From: Gerris lacustris
Taxonomy: Eukaryota; Arthropoda; Insecta; Hemiptera; Gerridae
DNA: 64,000 nt
Direction of reading: 5' to 3'
Assembly: GCA_951217055.1 (NCBI GenBank)
Contig: OX578279.1
Span: 75,000,131 to 75,064,130, forward strand
The number at the start of each line of letters is the position of its first letter. Within the stretch, counting starts at the first letter, position 1. A program made the translations under genes and the position numbers. Below the pieces are notes generated by a model. It was given only the letters and a program-made list of their open reading frames with translations, searched no databases and had not been told where the DNA came from. Shown here one piece after another: positions 10,941 through 22,377 of the stretch.

Positions 10941-12021
10941 TATATAATAACTAATAATATATACTGATTATTATTATTTATTTCTTTCTATTGGGTTTTA
11001 GTATCAACTGCCAGGATTATTACGGGACGGGTTATACTGATTAATAAATAGTAATTAAAATTAAAGACGAGTTTATGCAAATGCATAGATAAATATATAG
11101 ATAGGATAAAAGTTCAAAAATTAGTCATACACTTTGTTTAATTATATTGCTCCCAAGCTTATTTCTAAAGGCAGGGCGAGACAACGGGCACAGAGATTAT
11201 TTTTCTTGTTTCCACCAAAAGATTAAAAAAAAAATGTTTTATAGGTATATGTATAACATTTATACATGTTTTGGCGTTTTATTTGTGTACAATAATAATC
11301 TAAAATCTGGGATGATAGAGGAGAAAAAAAAATCGATATCCACAATTCGTCTTTTGTACGTGTCTTTTTTAATAACTCACAAATGATAATAAACAGCGTA
11401 TATACATAAAAATATAGAATTCAAGGGAAAAAGAGGGGACTATTTTAAAATTTTAAATAATAGTGGCCTAGAATCTAGATCATATCATTATTTTAGTAAT
11501 AAATTATTTTAAATTGTAGAAAAAAAATGACAATGGCTAATAAATTGAGTTCTAAGTTTGTACACACAGGGCTAAAAGGATAATAGTAAATAAAAAATGT
11601 TATTCTGTGTATTGGAAGTTTTCCAGTTCTCATCATTCTAGTTATGATTCAAACTGTTTTAGCTTTTAAGTCACTTTTCATCCTATTCTTGTTCGTTGCT
11701 CATCATCTTATTGATTCAAGTGATTTCTCTGAAGTTTTACATTCTTATTAAACAGAAGGCATGAGTCAAATCCAAACCCGTGTTAGGAATCTGTTATGGA
11801 GAAATAAGCACTTTCCAATATAAGCTCTAAAATCTTAACGGAAATAACTCTCTAAGACAATAATACTTTACCAATTTATTTTAAAATTTTAGTAAAAACG
11901 AACCCACATAAAAACAACTGAAAATATAATAAGCATAATTAATCGAAACTCTCTACGAATTTATTATATCATTGTTATCGTTATTATATTATTGTTATCA
12001 TTATTATAGTGTTGTTATCAT
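10941..12021. other. Unassigned AT-rich DNA
   Basis: No supported gene or repeat. Short frames here look like chance. Confidence 0.4.
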
Positions 12022-12215
12022 TAGGGACCGTAGGCAAAACCAAGGACCCTTATATTTTCCTGTGAGTGTCTGTCCGTCCGTCCTCTCGAGTGCTCTCACG
12101 GCTACGTCTTTCGTCCGATCACTTTGAAATTTGGCATGTATGTGTCTTGTACCTGCCCACATATTTTAAAAATATAGCGACTTAAAAAAAAAATGTTTAA
12201 AAAAAATTAGGGTAA
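12022..12215 (-). mobile_element. RF3 repeat, terminal fragment
   Basis: It carries GGGACCGTAGGCAAAACCAAGG, 'CTGTCCGTCCGTCC' and 'TGAAATTTGGCATGTATGTG', the complement of the ends of the RF3 copies at 29591-30303 and 49502-51073. Only the last 200 bp of the family are present. Confidence 0.75.
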
Positions 12216-12239
12216 AAAAACTTAAGGGTTAAATTTTGT

Positions 12240-12286
12240 TAAATTTGTTAACACTTCACAATGAAGATGATACAAAATGTCGAAAC
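12240..12286 (+). other. TGAAGA...GAAACGCGT module, left half
   Basis: TGAAGA (12262-12267) and GAAACGCGT (12282-12290) match the module at 24010-24060. They resemble the two conserved boxes of a hammerhead ribozyme, but no stable stem II lies between them. The module continues after the Helitron-like insertion, at 12805 onward. Confidence 0.4.
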
Positions 12287-12292
12287 GCGTTT

Positions 12293-12803
12293 TTGTCTGT
12301 CTGTCTGTCTCTTATGCCTGCCTAAACCGTTCATCTGATTGCGATGAAACTTTGGGGAATGGTTGGACGCATGCCCAGGGAAGGTTTCTGATTAAGTAAA
12401 ACTATGTTAAAATTTCCGTTCACAGGGGTACGCGGTACAAAAATTTCATGAATATCATTGAAAAGCTTTTTAAGAGTACAGTAATTGATTTTATGTTCAT
12501 TTTTGTCATATTTTAATTCTGTAGGAGGGGGGGGGGGGGTAAATGGAAAATACAGGGAAAATATTTCTATAATCTATATCCATATAAATAAAAATTAATA
12601 TTTGTTTATCTGGATGTCTCTTATCCCAATATTGTATATTGTACAAGCATACATTATATTGCAAATTTTAATATAAATTTTTCATATAAGGCAACATTAT
12701 TTAACTAAATAAACTATTTAAAAGGTTTTTCAAAGGTAGCTGATGTAAATTTCTTATGTTATTAATGTTTATTAGGCGGTACGAAGTTCGCCGGGTCAGC
12801 TAG
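12293..12803 (+). mobile_element. Helitron-like non-autonomous insertion
   Basis: The right end has the hairpin GGCG-loop-CGCC (12775-12792), then GGGTCAG and the terminus CTAG|T at 12800-12804, the layout of a Helitron 3' end (hairpin about 10 bp before CTRR-T). The left part is a GTCTGTCTGTC tract followed by 'ATGCCTGCCTAAACCG'. The module it interrupts is whole at 24010-24130, which gives an empty-site comparison. Lepidopteran Helitron-like repeats end in a similar way. No coding capacity. The left boundary is uncertain by a few bases. Confidence 0.6.
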
Positions 12804-13025
12804 TTATAATATAAAATTGTGGTGACAATATTGTTGTGTTACTTCTATTGGCCTTTCTATTCATAATAACAAATGAAATGTTCCTTTATCTCAAAGCTGG
12901 AATAATTTATTATTGTTTATTTTAACTCACTATCTGTCATAAAGCAAATAGTACACAGATATCTCTTGAATATATAAAAGCATGGGCGTAGCCAGGGTTG
13001 CCTTTAGAGGGGGGCTAATTTTTTT

Positions 13026-13136
<111 letters not shown>

Positions 13137-13442
13137 TATGATATATGTGTGTGGTGTATGTAAAACCAGTACTATTATTAATATTTTCAAAATGATTTAT
13201 TTTAATAAAAAAAAAAACTCAATAGAACTATTAATTATAGGGGAAAAAATTGTTTATTTGAAATAGATTTTTTTAAGGAAAACTTGAATTTTAAATCCAC
13301 TCTTAATGTAAAATAGTTCACATTAGGATTGGACAGAGAGTATTTCAAGCGACGTTAGCGTTTCCTATGAGATATTGTCTGAACTACATCTCTAATTATA
13401 AATTTTAAATAAATAGTAATTAATTGTTTTTTAAGAATCAAA

Positions 13443-14685
13443 TTAGTCCAGTCAAATGGTAGTTTGAAGTGGAAAGTTCTGTTGTAATTGATTTTAGTGG
13501 TTTATTTTATGTTTTTTGGGGTGCTGAACACGAATCTGAAGTTGTCCAACAAAATTCCCCCCCTCCCCCAAATATGAGAAATCGTCAAAAACATTTTTTT
13601 TTTTTTGGTTTTCCACTTATAAATTGCGAAGCAATCTATTCACGCAAAAAGTGGTCCAGCAGTAAAATATAAATGAGAAAATAACCTTAAATTTATGTCT
13701 ATAACATTTTTTTGTACGTCATATGGTTTTCACGGAAATGGGAGTTGAAATATCGGGAAAATCGGTAATTTATGAAAAAAAAACCAGTTATGCGTTATGC
13801 ACCATGATTTAACGAGCCAATTTTCAAAGAAATCTACGTATTATTGGCTTATGATAATATACGAAAATTTTGGTTTAGAATTTGGATGGGTGTTAATAAT
13901 AATTTGGTACACAGGGGTACGGGGTACAAAAGTTAAAATATTATATACCTTTCAAGATGCGTGTCATTGGAAAGCTCTTTAAGAATACATTTACTGTAGT
14001 TATGTACACTTTTGTCATATTTTTATATTAGAGGGGGTAAAATGGAAAAAAACAACATATTTTTATGCTATTATTGCGTTTTTTCCATTTTACCCCTCTC
14101 TCATATGAAAATATGACAAAATTGTACATAACAACAATTACTGTACTCTTAAAGAGCTTTCCAATGACATGCATCTTGAAGGGTACATACTATTTTGTCT
14201 TTTGTACCCTGTACCTCTGTGTACCAAATTATTTTTAACACTTATCCAAATTCTAAACTAAAATTTTCGTATATTATCATAACCCAATAATACGTAGATT
14301 TCTTTGAAAATTGGCTCGGTAAATCATGGTGCATAACTGGTATTTTTTAAAAAATTACCGATTTTCCCGATATTACAACTCCCATTTCCGTGAAAACCAT
14401 ATGACGGACAAAAAAATGTTATAGACATAAATTGAAGGTTATTTTCTCAATTATATTTTACTACTGGACCACTTTTTGCGTGAATAGATTGCTTTACAAG
14501 TTATAAGCGGAAAACCACAAAAAAAAAATGTTTTTGACGATTTCTCATATTTGCGGGGGGAAATTTTGTTGGACAACTTCAGATTCGTGTTCAGCACCAC
14601 CAAAAACATAAAATAAACCACTAAAATCAATTACACCAGAACTTTCCACTTCGAGCCCATTTCGTGCACCATTTGACTGGACTAA
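13443..14685. mobile_element. Foldback element, arms about 610 bp
   Basis: The outer ends TTAGTCCAGTCAAATGGT and complement lie at 13443 and 14685. The arms pair nearly throughout with a loop at about 14052-14080. Both arms can be read as peptides sharing 'IDFSGLFYVF' and 'AEHESEVVQQN' (plus strand in the left arm, minus in the right), which may be chance or a relic of a coding ancestor. It lies inside the hAT element at 12981-15600. Confidence 0.85.
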
Positions 14686-14734
14686 ATATGCAGAACCATA
14701 CTGAGTTTTATTGCAAAACCACAACCAAATAAAA

Positions 14735-15244
14735 ATAGTAGGGTATCTAACAGTCCAGTCAATAAATACAAAAAATAGTCTTCCTTGCGAAAGGTCGGGT
14801 ATCTGCAATTTTTAAAATCTTATTCTACAATTGAACCCGTTTCCAAATTAATTAATATTAATTATTCGCCAATTAAAAACGATTCTAATGACTGCTACTA
14901 ACTATTTTAATTAAATTTAATTAATATATTAAACAAGAATATATTTAATTAAAAACTTGATCTAAAAATTTTATATTGTAACCTTTCATTCAAAATAAAC
15001 AATGGATAATAATAGTCAGAAAGAAATTCGTCCCACTAAAAAGTTCTGACCATGCGCAGTCGTAATTTTATGTAGATTTTTTTTTTAAGTTCTATAGACT
15101 ATAGACGACACTTTTTTACCCAGCAGGTATGTACGATTGATAACTTTACTTACTTCAATTCTTCATCTTCATCTTCTTTTTTAACGCCAAAAAAAGGCCC
15201 CGGGCCCCCTGTGCCCCCCCCCCCCCCCCCTGGGTGCGCCACTG
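14735..15244. mobile_element. Right part of a CAGTGGCGCACCC-type hAT element
   Basis: Bases 14735-14850 match the interior of the 6058-6960 element ('AGTAGGGTATCTAACAGTCC'). The right end CTGGGTGCGCCACTG finishes at 15244, preceded by a C-run. The expected duplication would be GCTGAGAG (15245-15252), but no left partner is found upstream. The left end is probably lost or displaced by the foldback insertion. Confidence 0.6.
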
Positions 15245-15608
15245 GCTGAGAGAAGGGAAACATAATTATTCTCCAGATTCTTTTCTTATCATAGGCATAT
15301 TTTTTTATCAAAGCAATGCTAACCACGCCACAGCTGTAGTAACTTGACAACTAAAACGAGATTTACATTTTTTTACCTGAAGACCCCCTCTAGCCATAAA
15401 ATAAATTTGTATAATAATAATAATAATATATATAAATATATATTATTATTATTATACAGAATTATTTTTACTTTTTATTTATTCATTTTTTATTTTAACC
15501 TGTATATGTATAATAATCGTATTTTTTTAGAGAGTTTAGCCGGCCTAGGGGGGGGCCACGGCCCCCCCCCCCCCCCTGCCCCCCCCTGGCTACGCCCATG
15601 TATAAAAG

Positions 15609-16255
15609 TCAAATTAAGGATGTTCAAAAATATTAATATTTATAACAAAAGTTCCATTCTAAATAAATAACAAAACCAAAAAGGGTTTGCAAGGAATTAA
15701 GTTAAAAACATCATTATGTTATGTTGCGGTTTGTTCATCCTACATCGTAGCACGAGAAACTAAGTAAATACGGGATTGTTATTAATGTGATTTGCATTAT
15801 TATAATGGATTGTATTCTATTAATATAAGGAGCCATTAGGTGGGTTGTAGCGTGATGCTGATAGTACTTCCCCGGACTCCAGAGGAAGGAAATATCAACC
15901 CAGTCCTCACTCCCTTGGGTTTTACAGCCCCTCCCACGTACATTTAAACCACCTGATTTTAACCAATTTCCCGCCCAAAAATTTAACTTAAGACAAATAG
16001 CTTTACATTTAATAAAACCTTGGACATATTTTTAAAGAGAATGGAGGTCAAATAAAATTGTTTTCATTTAAATATTAGTTAAACATAATGTATAAGATTT
16101 CACGGTGTAAATTAACTCTAGAATGATTTCATTTTTTGTTTCCAAGATAATAACTTCAACCCGAAAAAACTTTTTAGTTTTAATATTTCAGTAGATTACC
16201 AATGTATATTATATTTTAAAATAAAATTAATAAACATGTCAAATGTGTAATAGTC
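15609..16255. other. Unassigned DNA
   Basis: Nothing recognised. Bases 15840-15960 are GC-richer than the surroundings, but no frame is convincing. Confidence 0.35.
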
Positions 16256-16858
16256 AGCACAGCGAGGGTTCGTAGGCAACTCAGACAAACTTACAGAGTT
16301 CATAATTACATAGCCCAGTGTTTCCATTTATTAGTTTTCGTATGAACATTTAATTATTATTGAACATTTCATCAACAATTATCATAAAAATAACTTCTTC
16401 TGGGCGGGGAATCAAACCCGGGCTCTCTACGTCCGCGTTATAAGCTATTTTATCAGGAACTAGATTTTTCCCGGGAAAACGGCTTATATCGTTAGATTCG
16501 TATTTAAATGAACTACAATTTAGATTTTTTTAAATCAAAATCGTCGGAACCGTATTCGAGAAATATTTTTTTATGGGGTAACACCTCCAAATTTGGAGCT
16601 AAGCTAAAATGCATTCCTCGATTTCACCACGGGGTATGATTTCTCTAAACCGATTTTTGACGAAATTTGGCATACATAATTTCGTCAAAATCGGTCAGTA
16701 GTTTAGGCTCCAGGCGTCTGCACAGACGACAGACAGACAGACAAGACATTTTTTAAAAACCACTTTTTTGAACTCAGGGTACCTCAAAACGTGTAAATCC
16801 ATCAAAATCGAAATTTCGCGCTATCACAATACTTTCTTTTTATTTGAGAAAGTAAAAA
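16256..16858 (-). mobile_element. RF2 repeat with RF3-like leading edge
   Basis: RF2 on the minus strand: B box complement at 16408-16418, 'TTTTTCCCGGGAAAACGG', a GACAGACAG tract, 'CTCAAAACGTGTAAATCCATC' and the terminal hairpin (ACTTTCT / GAGAAAGT) near 16827-16850. Unlike other copies it starts with AGTCAGCACAGCGAGGGTTCGTAGGC, the start of RF3, fused directly to RF2 'AACTCAGACAAAC'. Confidence 0.75.
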
Positions 16859-17565
16859 TGGTACGGCGTGCAATGCACGAGTAGTGTATGGGCCGCTTAA
16901 GCCATTATTTTTATGATGCTTAATAAAAAAGAATGGCAAATATTTCAAATAATATAAAATAATAAATTTATAACATGTGTGACATCCTTTCAATTTGTAC
17001 TAATAATAAACTATGTTGTGTTTATTTGAGACCAATTTAAAAAAAAAAAAAAAACACTATGGTCAAACATTAAACAGTTAATTCCTAAAATGTTTTTTAG
17101 GTTTGCGGCGAGCTCTAAATAACCGAGTAAACAGTTAGCAGAAGGTTGTGTGAAGCTCTCAGCTAAATTGAAATATAATTGAATCCACAGCTTGTTAACT
17201 AGTCCAATTGCTTTACTAACGTTGCACTAAATTGCCAGTGAAATGTGTTTATAGAATAACCCAGAAACCGATGGAAAAACAAGAAATAAACCAACAAACC
17301 AATATATCCTTCGGTTATCGAGGAAAAAAAAGGGACGTTTCAATTATTGCAATATCCAACTTGTGAATTAACAACTTATCTTGATGTGCTCGAACGAAAT
17401 GTTTCAGAATCTCTCTGAAACCTAAATAAAAACCATTTTCTTTTTTGTAAGAATTAGGGGATCGATAGAGATAATCTTAATGGATTCAAGGAAATCTCTC
17501 TCCACATAATATTTATTTATGTTACTAGGCAGCCAAATGGAATTTTGCTGACAAGCTTTTAAGGT
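16859..17565. other. Unassigned AT-rich DNA
   Basis: A mononucleotide A-run at 17039-17054 is the only feature noted. Confidence 0.35.
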
Positions 17566-17800
17566 TTAGTTCCAAGCCGAAGGCGAGGGTAGGCTAAACA
17601 AATTTGTAAAGGCGAAGCCGAGGCAGGAAATTTACTATTTTACTGACGAGGCGAAGCCGAGTCAAGAAAATTACTATTTTACTGACGAGGCGAAGCCGAG
17701 TCAAGAAAATTACATGTTGACTGACGAGGCGAAGCCGAGGCAGGAAAATGTTAATTACCTGCTAAGGTGTAACCTAAGCAGGTAATCTTTAAATGAGTCA
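17566..17800. repeat. 39-bp tandem repeat plus hairpin
   Basis: About four copies of a 39-bp unit containing GAGGCGAAGCCGAG and TACTATTTTACTGAC (17615-17755). Just after it lies ATTACCTGCT / AAGCAGGTAAT (17754-17787), an 11-bp hairpin stem. Confidence 0.75.
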
Positions 17801-17899
17801 GGAATGTTTCCTTTGCAGCATAGTTACATACAATATTTTATCTACTAACGGCAGAAAAATTACACTAATAATTATATTCCCTTTTTGATATATATAAAA

Positions 17900-18055
17900 G
17901 CTTGGTTGGTAGAGCGCTATACTGGAAATATAGAGGCCTGTGGTTCAAATCCCAGCGCTGGAGTGTATTTTTCTCTGGTTGTTTCCCGTAGTTGTTAATA
18001 ATTATAATTTGATTTAAATTAAAATTTAATCTTTCTGTAGTATGAATACTACCAA
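17900..18055 (+). mobile_element. tRNA-derived SINE, family S1 copy 2
   Basis: The head folds in part like a tRNA: D-arm-like GGTTGGTAGAGC, a perfect 5-bp anticodon stem CTATA/TATAG around the 7-nt loop CTGGAAA (T at position 33, anticodon GGA as in Ser), and a T-arm with GTTCAAATCC. The acceptor stem does not pair, so it is not a working tRNA gene. The body matches 10162-10265 and ends in the palindromic AGTATGAATACTACC. Confidence 0.7.
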
Positions 18056-18329
18056 AATCGTAAAAAATGTATATATAAAAGATTAAAAGAAATTAAAGTT
18101 GTAAAAAAAAGAAAGTTCGAGTCATCAAGAAAATAAAACAAAGGCAAAGCGAATTCAATGTTGCCACTTTTTTTATGAACAGCTTTTTTTATCTCAATTT
18201 TTAGCAATTTTTTAAAATTATCACTGTAAAATAATAAAATCTGTTTTATTATTATAATTATTTAAGTTGTGTTCAAAAACGATATAAATATTAAGCAGAA
18301 TATTACGCTTAAATATATAAATAATTACA
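18056..18329. other. Unassigned AT-rich DNA
   Basis: Nothing recognised. Confidence 0.4.
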
Positions 18330-18947
18330 AGATAAAAAGAACTTTTTATATACTACGTTTTTAAATTTTCTGTTGAATGGTAAGTAATGTTGATAATATA
18401 ATTGTTATTGTTATATAATATATAATGTTAGTAAAAAAAAAAGTTCCGAATTTATTTACTTCACATAAATGACAACCATCCAGAGAGCTGATCTTAAACC
18501 TATAAAAGGATAAATCTTAGTACAACGGATCTCCCCAACACCAAATCTAAAGCATGCCATCGATATATTTGAAATAATATAATCGATATTTCCTGTTTTG
18601 CTATCATTCAATGTTTATCTATCACAAATTTGAGACCCGTCAAAATAAAGATTGCGTAAATATTGGATAGGGCAAAACAAATAAAATAACTTGCGGATTT
18701 TTTCCGAACTAACTTTCCGCACAGCAAAATTTGCTGAAAACTAATTAAATTCTGCTGAAAGATGGCTAAAAGTATTAAAATAATGCATTGTCATCGTGTT
18801 CTGAGGTATGCTAAAAGTTTCAAATGTCTAGCTATTCGGGAAGTTAGATAGAAATCGATTGCCAGATTTGTACAGGACAAACAAACAAACAAACAAACAA
18901 ACAAGAATGCAAGCTAATAAAAACGTAGTAAAACGAACAGTTTTTAT
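18330..18947. repeat. Dispersed duplication, copy A
   Basis: About 0.6 kb that recurs at 24890-25717 with small differences. Shared landmarks include 'GATCTCCCCAACACCAAATC', 'AAGCATGCCATCGATATATT', 'TCTAGCTATTCGGGAAGTTA' and a CAAA microsatellite. Copy A carries the intact site TTGATAATATA (18390-18400) where copy B has an insertion. It may be an unrecognised transposon. No coding frame. Confidence 0.85.
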
Positions 18948-19386
18948 AACCTGCGATGTAGTAACCTTTTTGTAGTAAAATTTTCTTAAAATGGTACAGC
19001 CTGTTAGTTATTTTGCTGACATGTTACAAAAGAATCAAGGAAAATGAAATTTTGCAGATTTAAACAGTACAACAATGCTTAATTTTGCTGCCGTGAGTAG
19101 ATAAAATAAAATTACATCCGATGATTAATATTAAATAATATTTATTTATTTATCAAAGCAGCTTTTGGTTTTATATTAATAAATAAGTCTTACGTTATTT
19201 CCCAACCTAATGTAGACACACATTTAGCTTTATCTATTGGTTTATTTGTTTATAAATGTAGCTCTAGCTCTTCCATAATCTGTAGCGATACCCAATTAAG
19301 AAAATACAAAGTATTTGTTGCAGAATTAAAGTTTGTAGAATCAAAAATTGTAATATTTTCACCTTATTAGAAAACGACGATCACAA
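18948..19386. other. Unassigned AT-rich DNA
   Basis: Nothing recognised. Confidence 0.4.
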
Positions 19387-20717
19387 AAACATCAGTCTCT
19401 GCCAATTAGTAGTCTGGCTCATAGGTTCCTCGCATCCTATTTCGTAAAATTTAATTTTCCATGCATTAAAAGCCTATTATTATCCAATTTATTTCATTTT
19501 ACCCCGTTTTTTAAAATCTTTCAAAATTGTTTGAGGCAACCATCCAAAAATTTTTAAAAATCAGATGAGTACTTTTGAAGATATAGGTGCGTAAATAAAT
19601 ATATGTTCCATTTTTAGTATGATGTACCCTTTAATTTAACTATGATATTTGCTGTGTTAGTCTTCCAGGGTATTAAACAAAATAAAAAGCTATTCCATTT
19701 GCTTTGGTATTTTATTTATTTTCTTTAAACCTGAAACATTTTTGTTTTTTTAAAAATATATATAATAAGAAATTACAACAATTTAAAAAGATCTTTTACA
19801 ATTTTTGTTATAAAATTATTTGTTTATTTTACTACAATTAAATTTAGGTCTATAAAAATTAAAGATTAAAATTGTTAAACTTATAAACTTACTGTTATAT
19901 TAAAGCAGTAATTATCCATTATAATAAATAATTAAATAATTATAGTTAAGTTAAATTAAATAAAATTATGCGTTCTAAATAATTAAAAAATTTGTTAATT
20001 ACATACCTTCATCAGTCATTAAATTACTATACAGTAAGACGTCACATTTTTAAAAAATAATTTAATTTAAATTAAACTATGAGTCATGATCATACAGTGA
20101 TGTCTGATTCATGACTGACTATATATTACATTGTTTCCCCTTATAGATAATTTTAATCTTTAATTTTTATATACCTAAATTTAATTGTAGTAAAAATAAA
20201 CAAATAATTTTATAACAAAAATTGTAAAAGATCTTTTTAAATTGTTGTAATTTCTTATTATATATATTTTTAAAAAAACAAAAAGGTTTCAGGTTTGAAA
20301 ATGTCTTAAAATCTAGACGCAATATCACCAAAAGAAAATAAACAAAATAGCATAGCAAATGGAATAGCTTTTTATTTTGTTTAATACCCTGGAAGACTAA
20401 CACAGCAAATATCATACATAAATATATGTTTGTGCAAATGTGGAAGAGAAAAAAATCGGCACATAAGGTTGAAACTTACATGGGACCAACAAAGGGCTAA
20501 TTATATCTTACAATCCAAATTTCAATAAAATCGGACGAGTAGATTTTAAGATATGTTGATTCGCAAAAATTTACCGACAGACCGAAAGACAGAACGGCCG
20601 ACAGACAGACACGGAACCAAAAATGTTCCCATATGTATGAAACGTATTTTTGTCTTGGAATTTTTGAAATCGGAGACCTAAAAATTGTTCGTTCTTTCCG
20701 ACGGTAAGCTCGGAAGC
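19387..20717 (-). mobile_element. RF1 copy 3, split by an 810-bp insertion
   Basis: RF1 tail landmarks (CATAGGTTCCTCGCATCC) lie at 19400-19440, and the head (CGGTAAGCTCGGAAGC) ends at 20717. The family is interrupted at ATAAATATATGTT, within its conserved 'TAAATAAATGTATGTTTGTG' stretch. Confidence 0.75.
19608..20417. mobile_element. Inverted-repeat insertion with 13-bp target duplication
   Basis: Flanked by the perfect 13-bp duplication ATAAATATATGTT (19595-19607 and 20418-20430). Inside, an arm of about 235 bp from 19641 (TATGATATTTGCTGTGTTAG) is repeated inverted and ends at 20416. About 270 bp lie between the arms. The left 33 bp lie outside the inverted repeat. The class is unknown: 13 bp is long for a cut-and-paste element and fits target-primed insertion better. 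No coding frame. Confidence 0.75.
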
Positions 20718-21370
20718 AAAAATAATTTATCACAATTCCATTGCCACCTATTTTTGCCAAATTTTAACTCTAGTTATAAATTACCAACATGAATTTTGAA
20801 TGTGATCTAGGGGAATATTGGCAATGAATGACATGTTTAATGCTTTACTTTAGCTGATCCACGGTAATGTAAAGGCATTTGGCGTAAACATTTTTCATTT
20901 AATTATAAGCAGTGTAAACTATTTATTGTTGTTAGCTCATTGTTTTTTGTTTTTTGTTTTTTTTCAGAAAGCAAATTAAAATTTGATACACATACATACT
21001 TGATTTGTAAGCAATTAATTTTATTTACATAAAATCGAATAATATTTAATATTTACACGTTTTTTTTTACAATTCTGAGCCACGTTTCTAAAACTCATTT
21101 TTCGATAGCATCAAAAATAAGGAAGTTTACACTTTTAAGGAGAATTTTTTAAAGTTGTCAAGAAGAAACAACACTCTTTATACAAAAACAAGAAAATAAT
21201 ATTAGTTTTAGAGGTTTAAGAACAAGCAAGAATTTTTATTAAAAAAATCATTTTTTTCATTTACCCGAAAATAAAGAAATTATTTCCTCTTGAATACCCC
21301 ATCTTAGGACACATTGTGTAAATAATAAAATCAAAATTATTGCAAAGGTACACATACAAACAGAGAAAAC
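20718..21370. other. Unassigned AT-rich DNA
   Basis: Nothing recognised. Confidence 0.4.
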
Positions 21371-21378
21371 CGTACTTT

Positions 21379-21434
21379 TTCTTCGTATATGGTGTTACCT
21401 TAACACCATATACGAAGAATGGTGTTACCTTACA
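21379..21434. repeat. Perfect 18-bp-stem hairpin
   Basis: TTCTTCGTATATGGTGTT (21379-21396) and its exact complement (21402-21419) enclose ACCTT. A further copy of ATGGTGTTACCTTA follows directly at 21420, so the stem-loop core is partly repeated. Confidence 0.9.
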
Positions 21435-22129
21435 GTTTGGACATTTTATTAACATTTTTCATAATTCTAAAAATATATTGTGTGTTATCAGCACACTACT
21501 AAAACTAATATGAAAATAATCGATTTTTAAACTTAATTTGTTTAAAATTGAGTGCTGGAGTATAAAAAAATGTATATACAATATTTTTACATTTTTATTT
21601 TATCCCATTTTATTTTTATTTTTAACTTATAAAAGTATTTTTTTACACAAATATCTCTTATTCTGAAATATATATTACTCCCAATAGACCTCAGGCCCTT
21701 TTTTTTAAATAAAAGCTGAAAGATTAGTAGGCCTTGTTTAATTTCGTCAAAAAAATGTAATTTTAGGAGAAAAAAGATAATAAAAGAGAGAGACCACCGG
21801 GGAAATTAACTGTCATCAGAAGGCCTCATTCTAAAACCCCCCTTCAACCCCTCTCAAGGGTCCTTTACCCTCCCCCCTTATTCTAGACTCCATCTTTTAA
21901 TCGTAAATGAAGTTTACACAAAAAATAAGCAAACAAAAGAAATGAGAAATTACAAGTTCGTTGTGTAGTCTTCAGAGTTAGTTTACTCTTTTCTCTACCC
22001 TACTCAAAGACCTTAGAAAAAAATAACTAGCAGAGGCAAACCATTAAAAACCAGCAAGAATTATAGCAGGTCTCTACCTAGTTATCATATAGATCTGTTG
22101 ATCGCACGATAAATGAAGGAGGTTGATTA
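21435..22129. other. Unassigned DNA
   Basis: AT-rich, with a pyrimidine-rich patch at 21830-21895. No gene is supported. Confidence 0.4.
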
Positions 22130-22264
22130 ACAAACATTCTATATATGTAACTTGGTGCATAGGCTTCGTCGGTGTTCAGGCAGCACCTGCCTGATTGCAT
22201 CATCCCGACAAAGGATAACCCCGAGTTAAGGAACTCCCGGAAAATCTACGGTCTAGGAAACCAG

Positions 22265-22293
22265 TATAAATACACCGTTCTTCTCTCCAGTCG
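22265..22293 (+). promoter_or_regulatory. TATA box and initiator-like site
   Basis: TATAAATA at 22265-22272 is followed about 24 nt later by TCCAGTCG (22286-22293), close to the arthropod TCAGT initiator. The spacing suits RNA polymerase II. It lies 55 nt upstream of the hammerhead-like motif. Confidence 0.35.
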
Positions 22294-22343
22294 TTAGTAA
22301 ATCTTGTGTTTGCTTCGAGTAAACACCACGATGCACCACACCC

Positions 22344-22377
22344 CTGAAGATGCTTCCAGTAGTGGAAGCGAAACGTC
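22344..22377 (+). ncRNA. Hammerhead-like motif
   Basis: CTGAAGA (22344-22350) and GAAAC (22370-22374) match the two conserved boxes of a hammerhead core. Between them GCTTCC (22352-22357) and GGAAGC (22364-22369) form a perfect 6-bp stem II. GTC follows as a cleavage triplet, and ACGT could form an intermolecular stem III. One extra base (T, 22351) lies between box 1 and the stem, which departs from the consensus, so activity is uncertain. Confidence 0.45.

Noticed and set aside
17900..17964. Functional tRNA-Ser(GGA) gene
   Set aside because: The anticodon and T arms are recognisable, but the acceptor stem does not pair and a SINE body follows that is shared with another locus.
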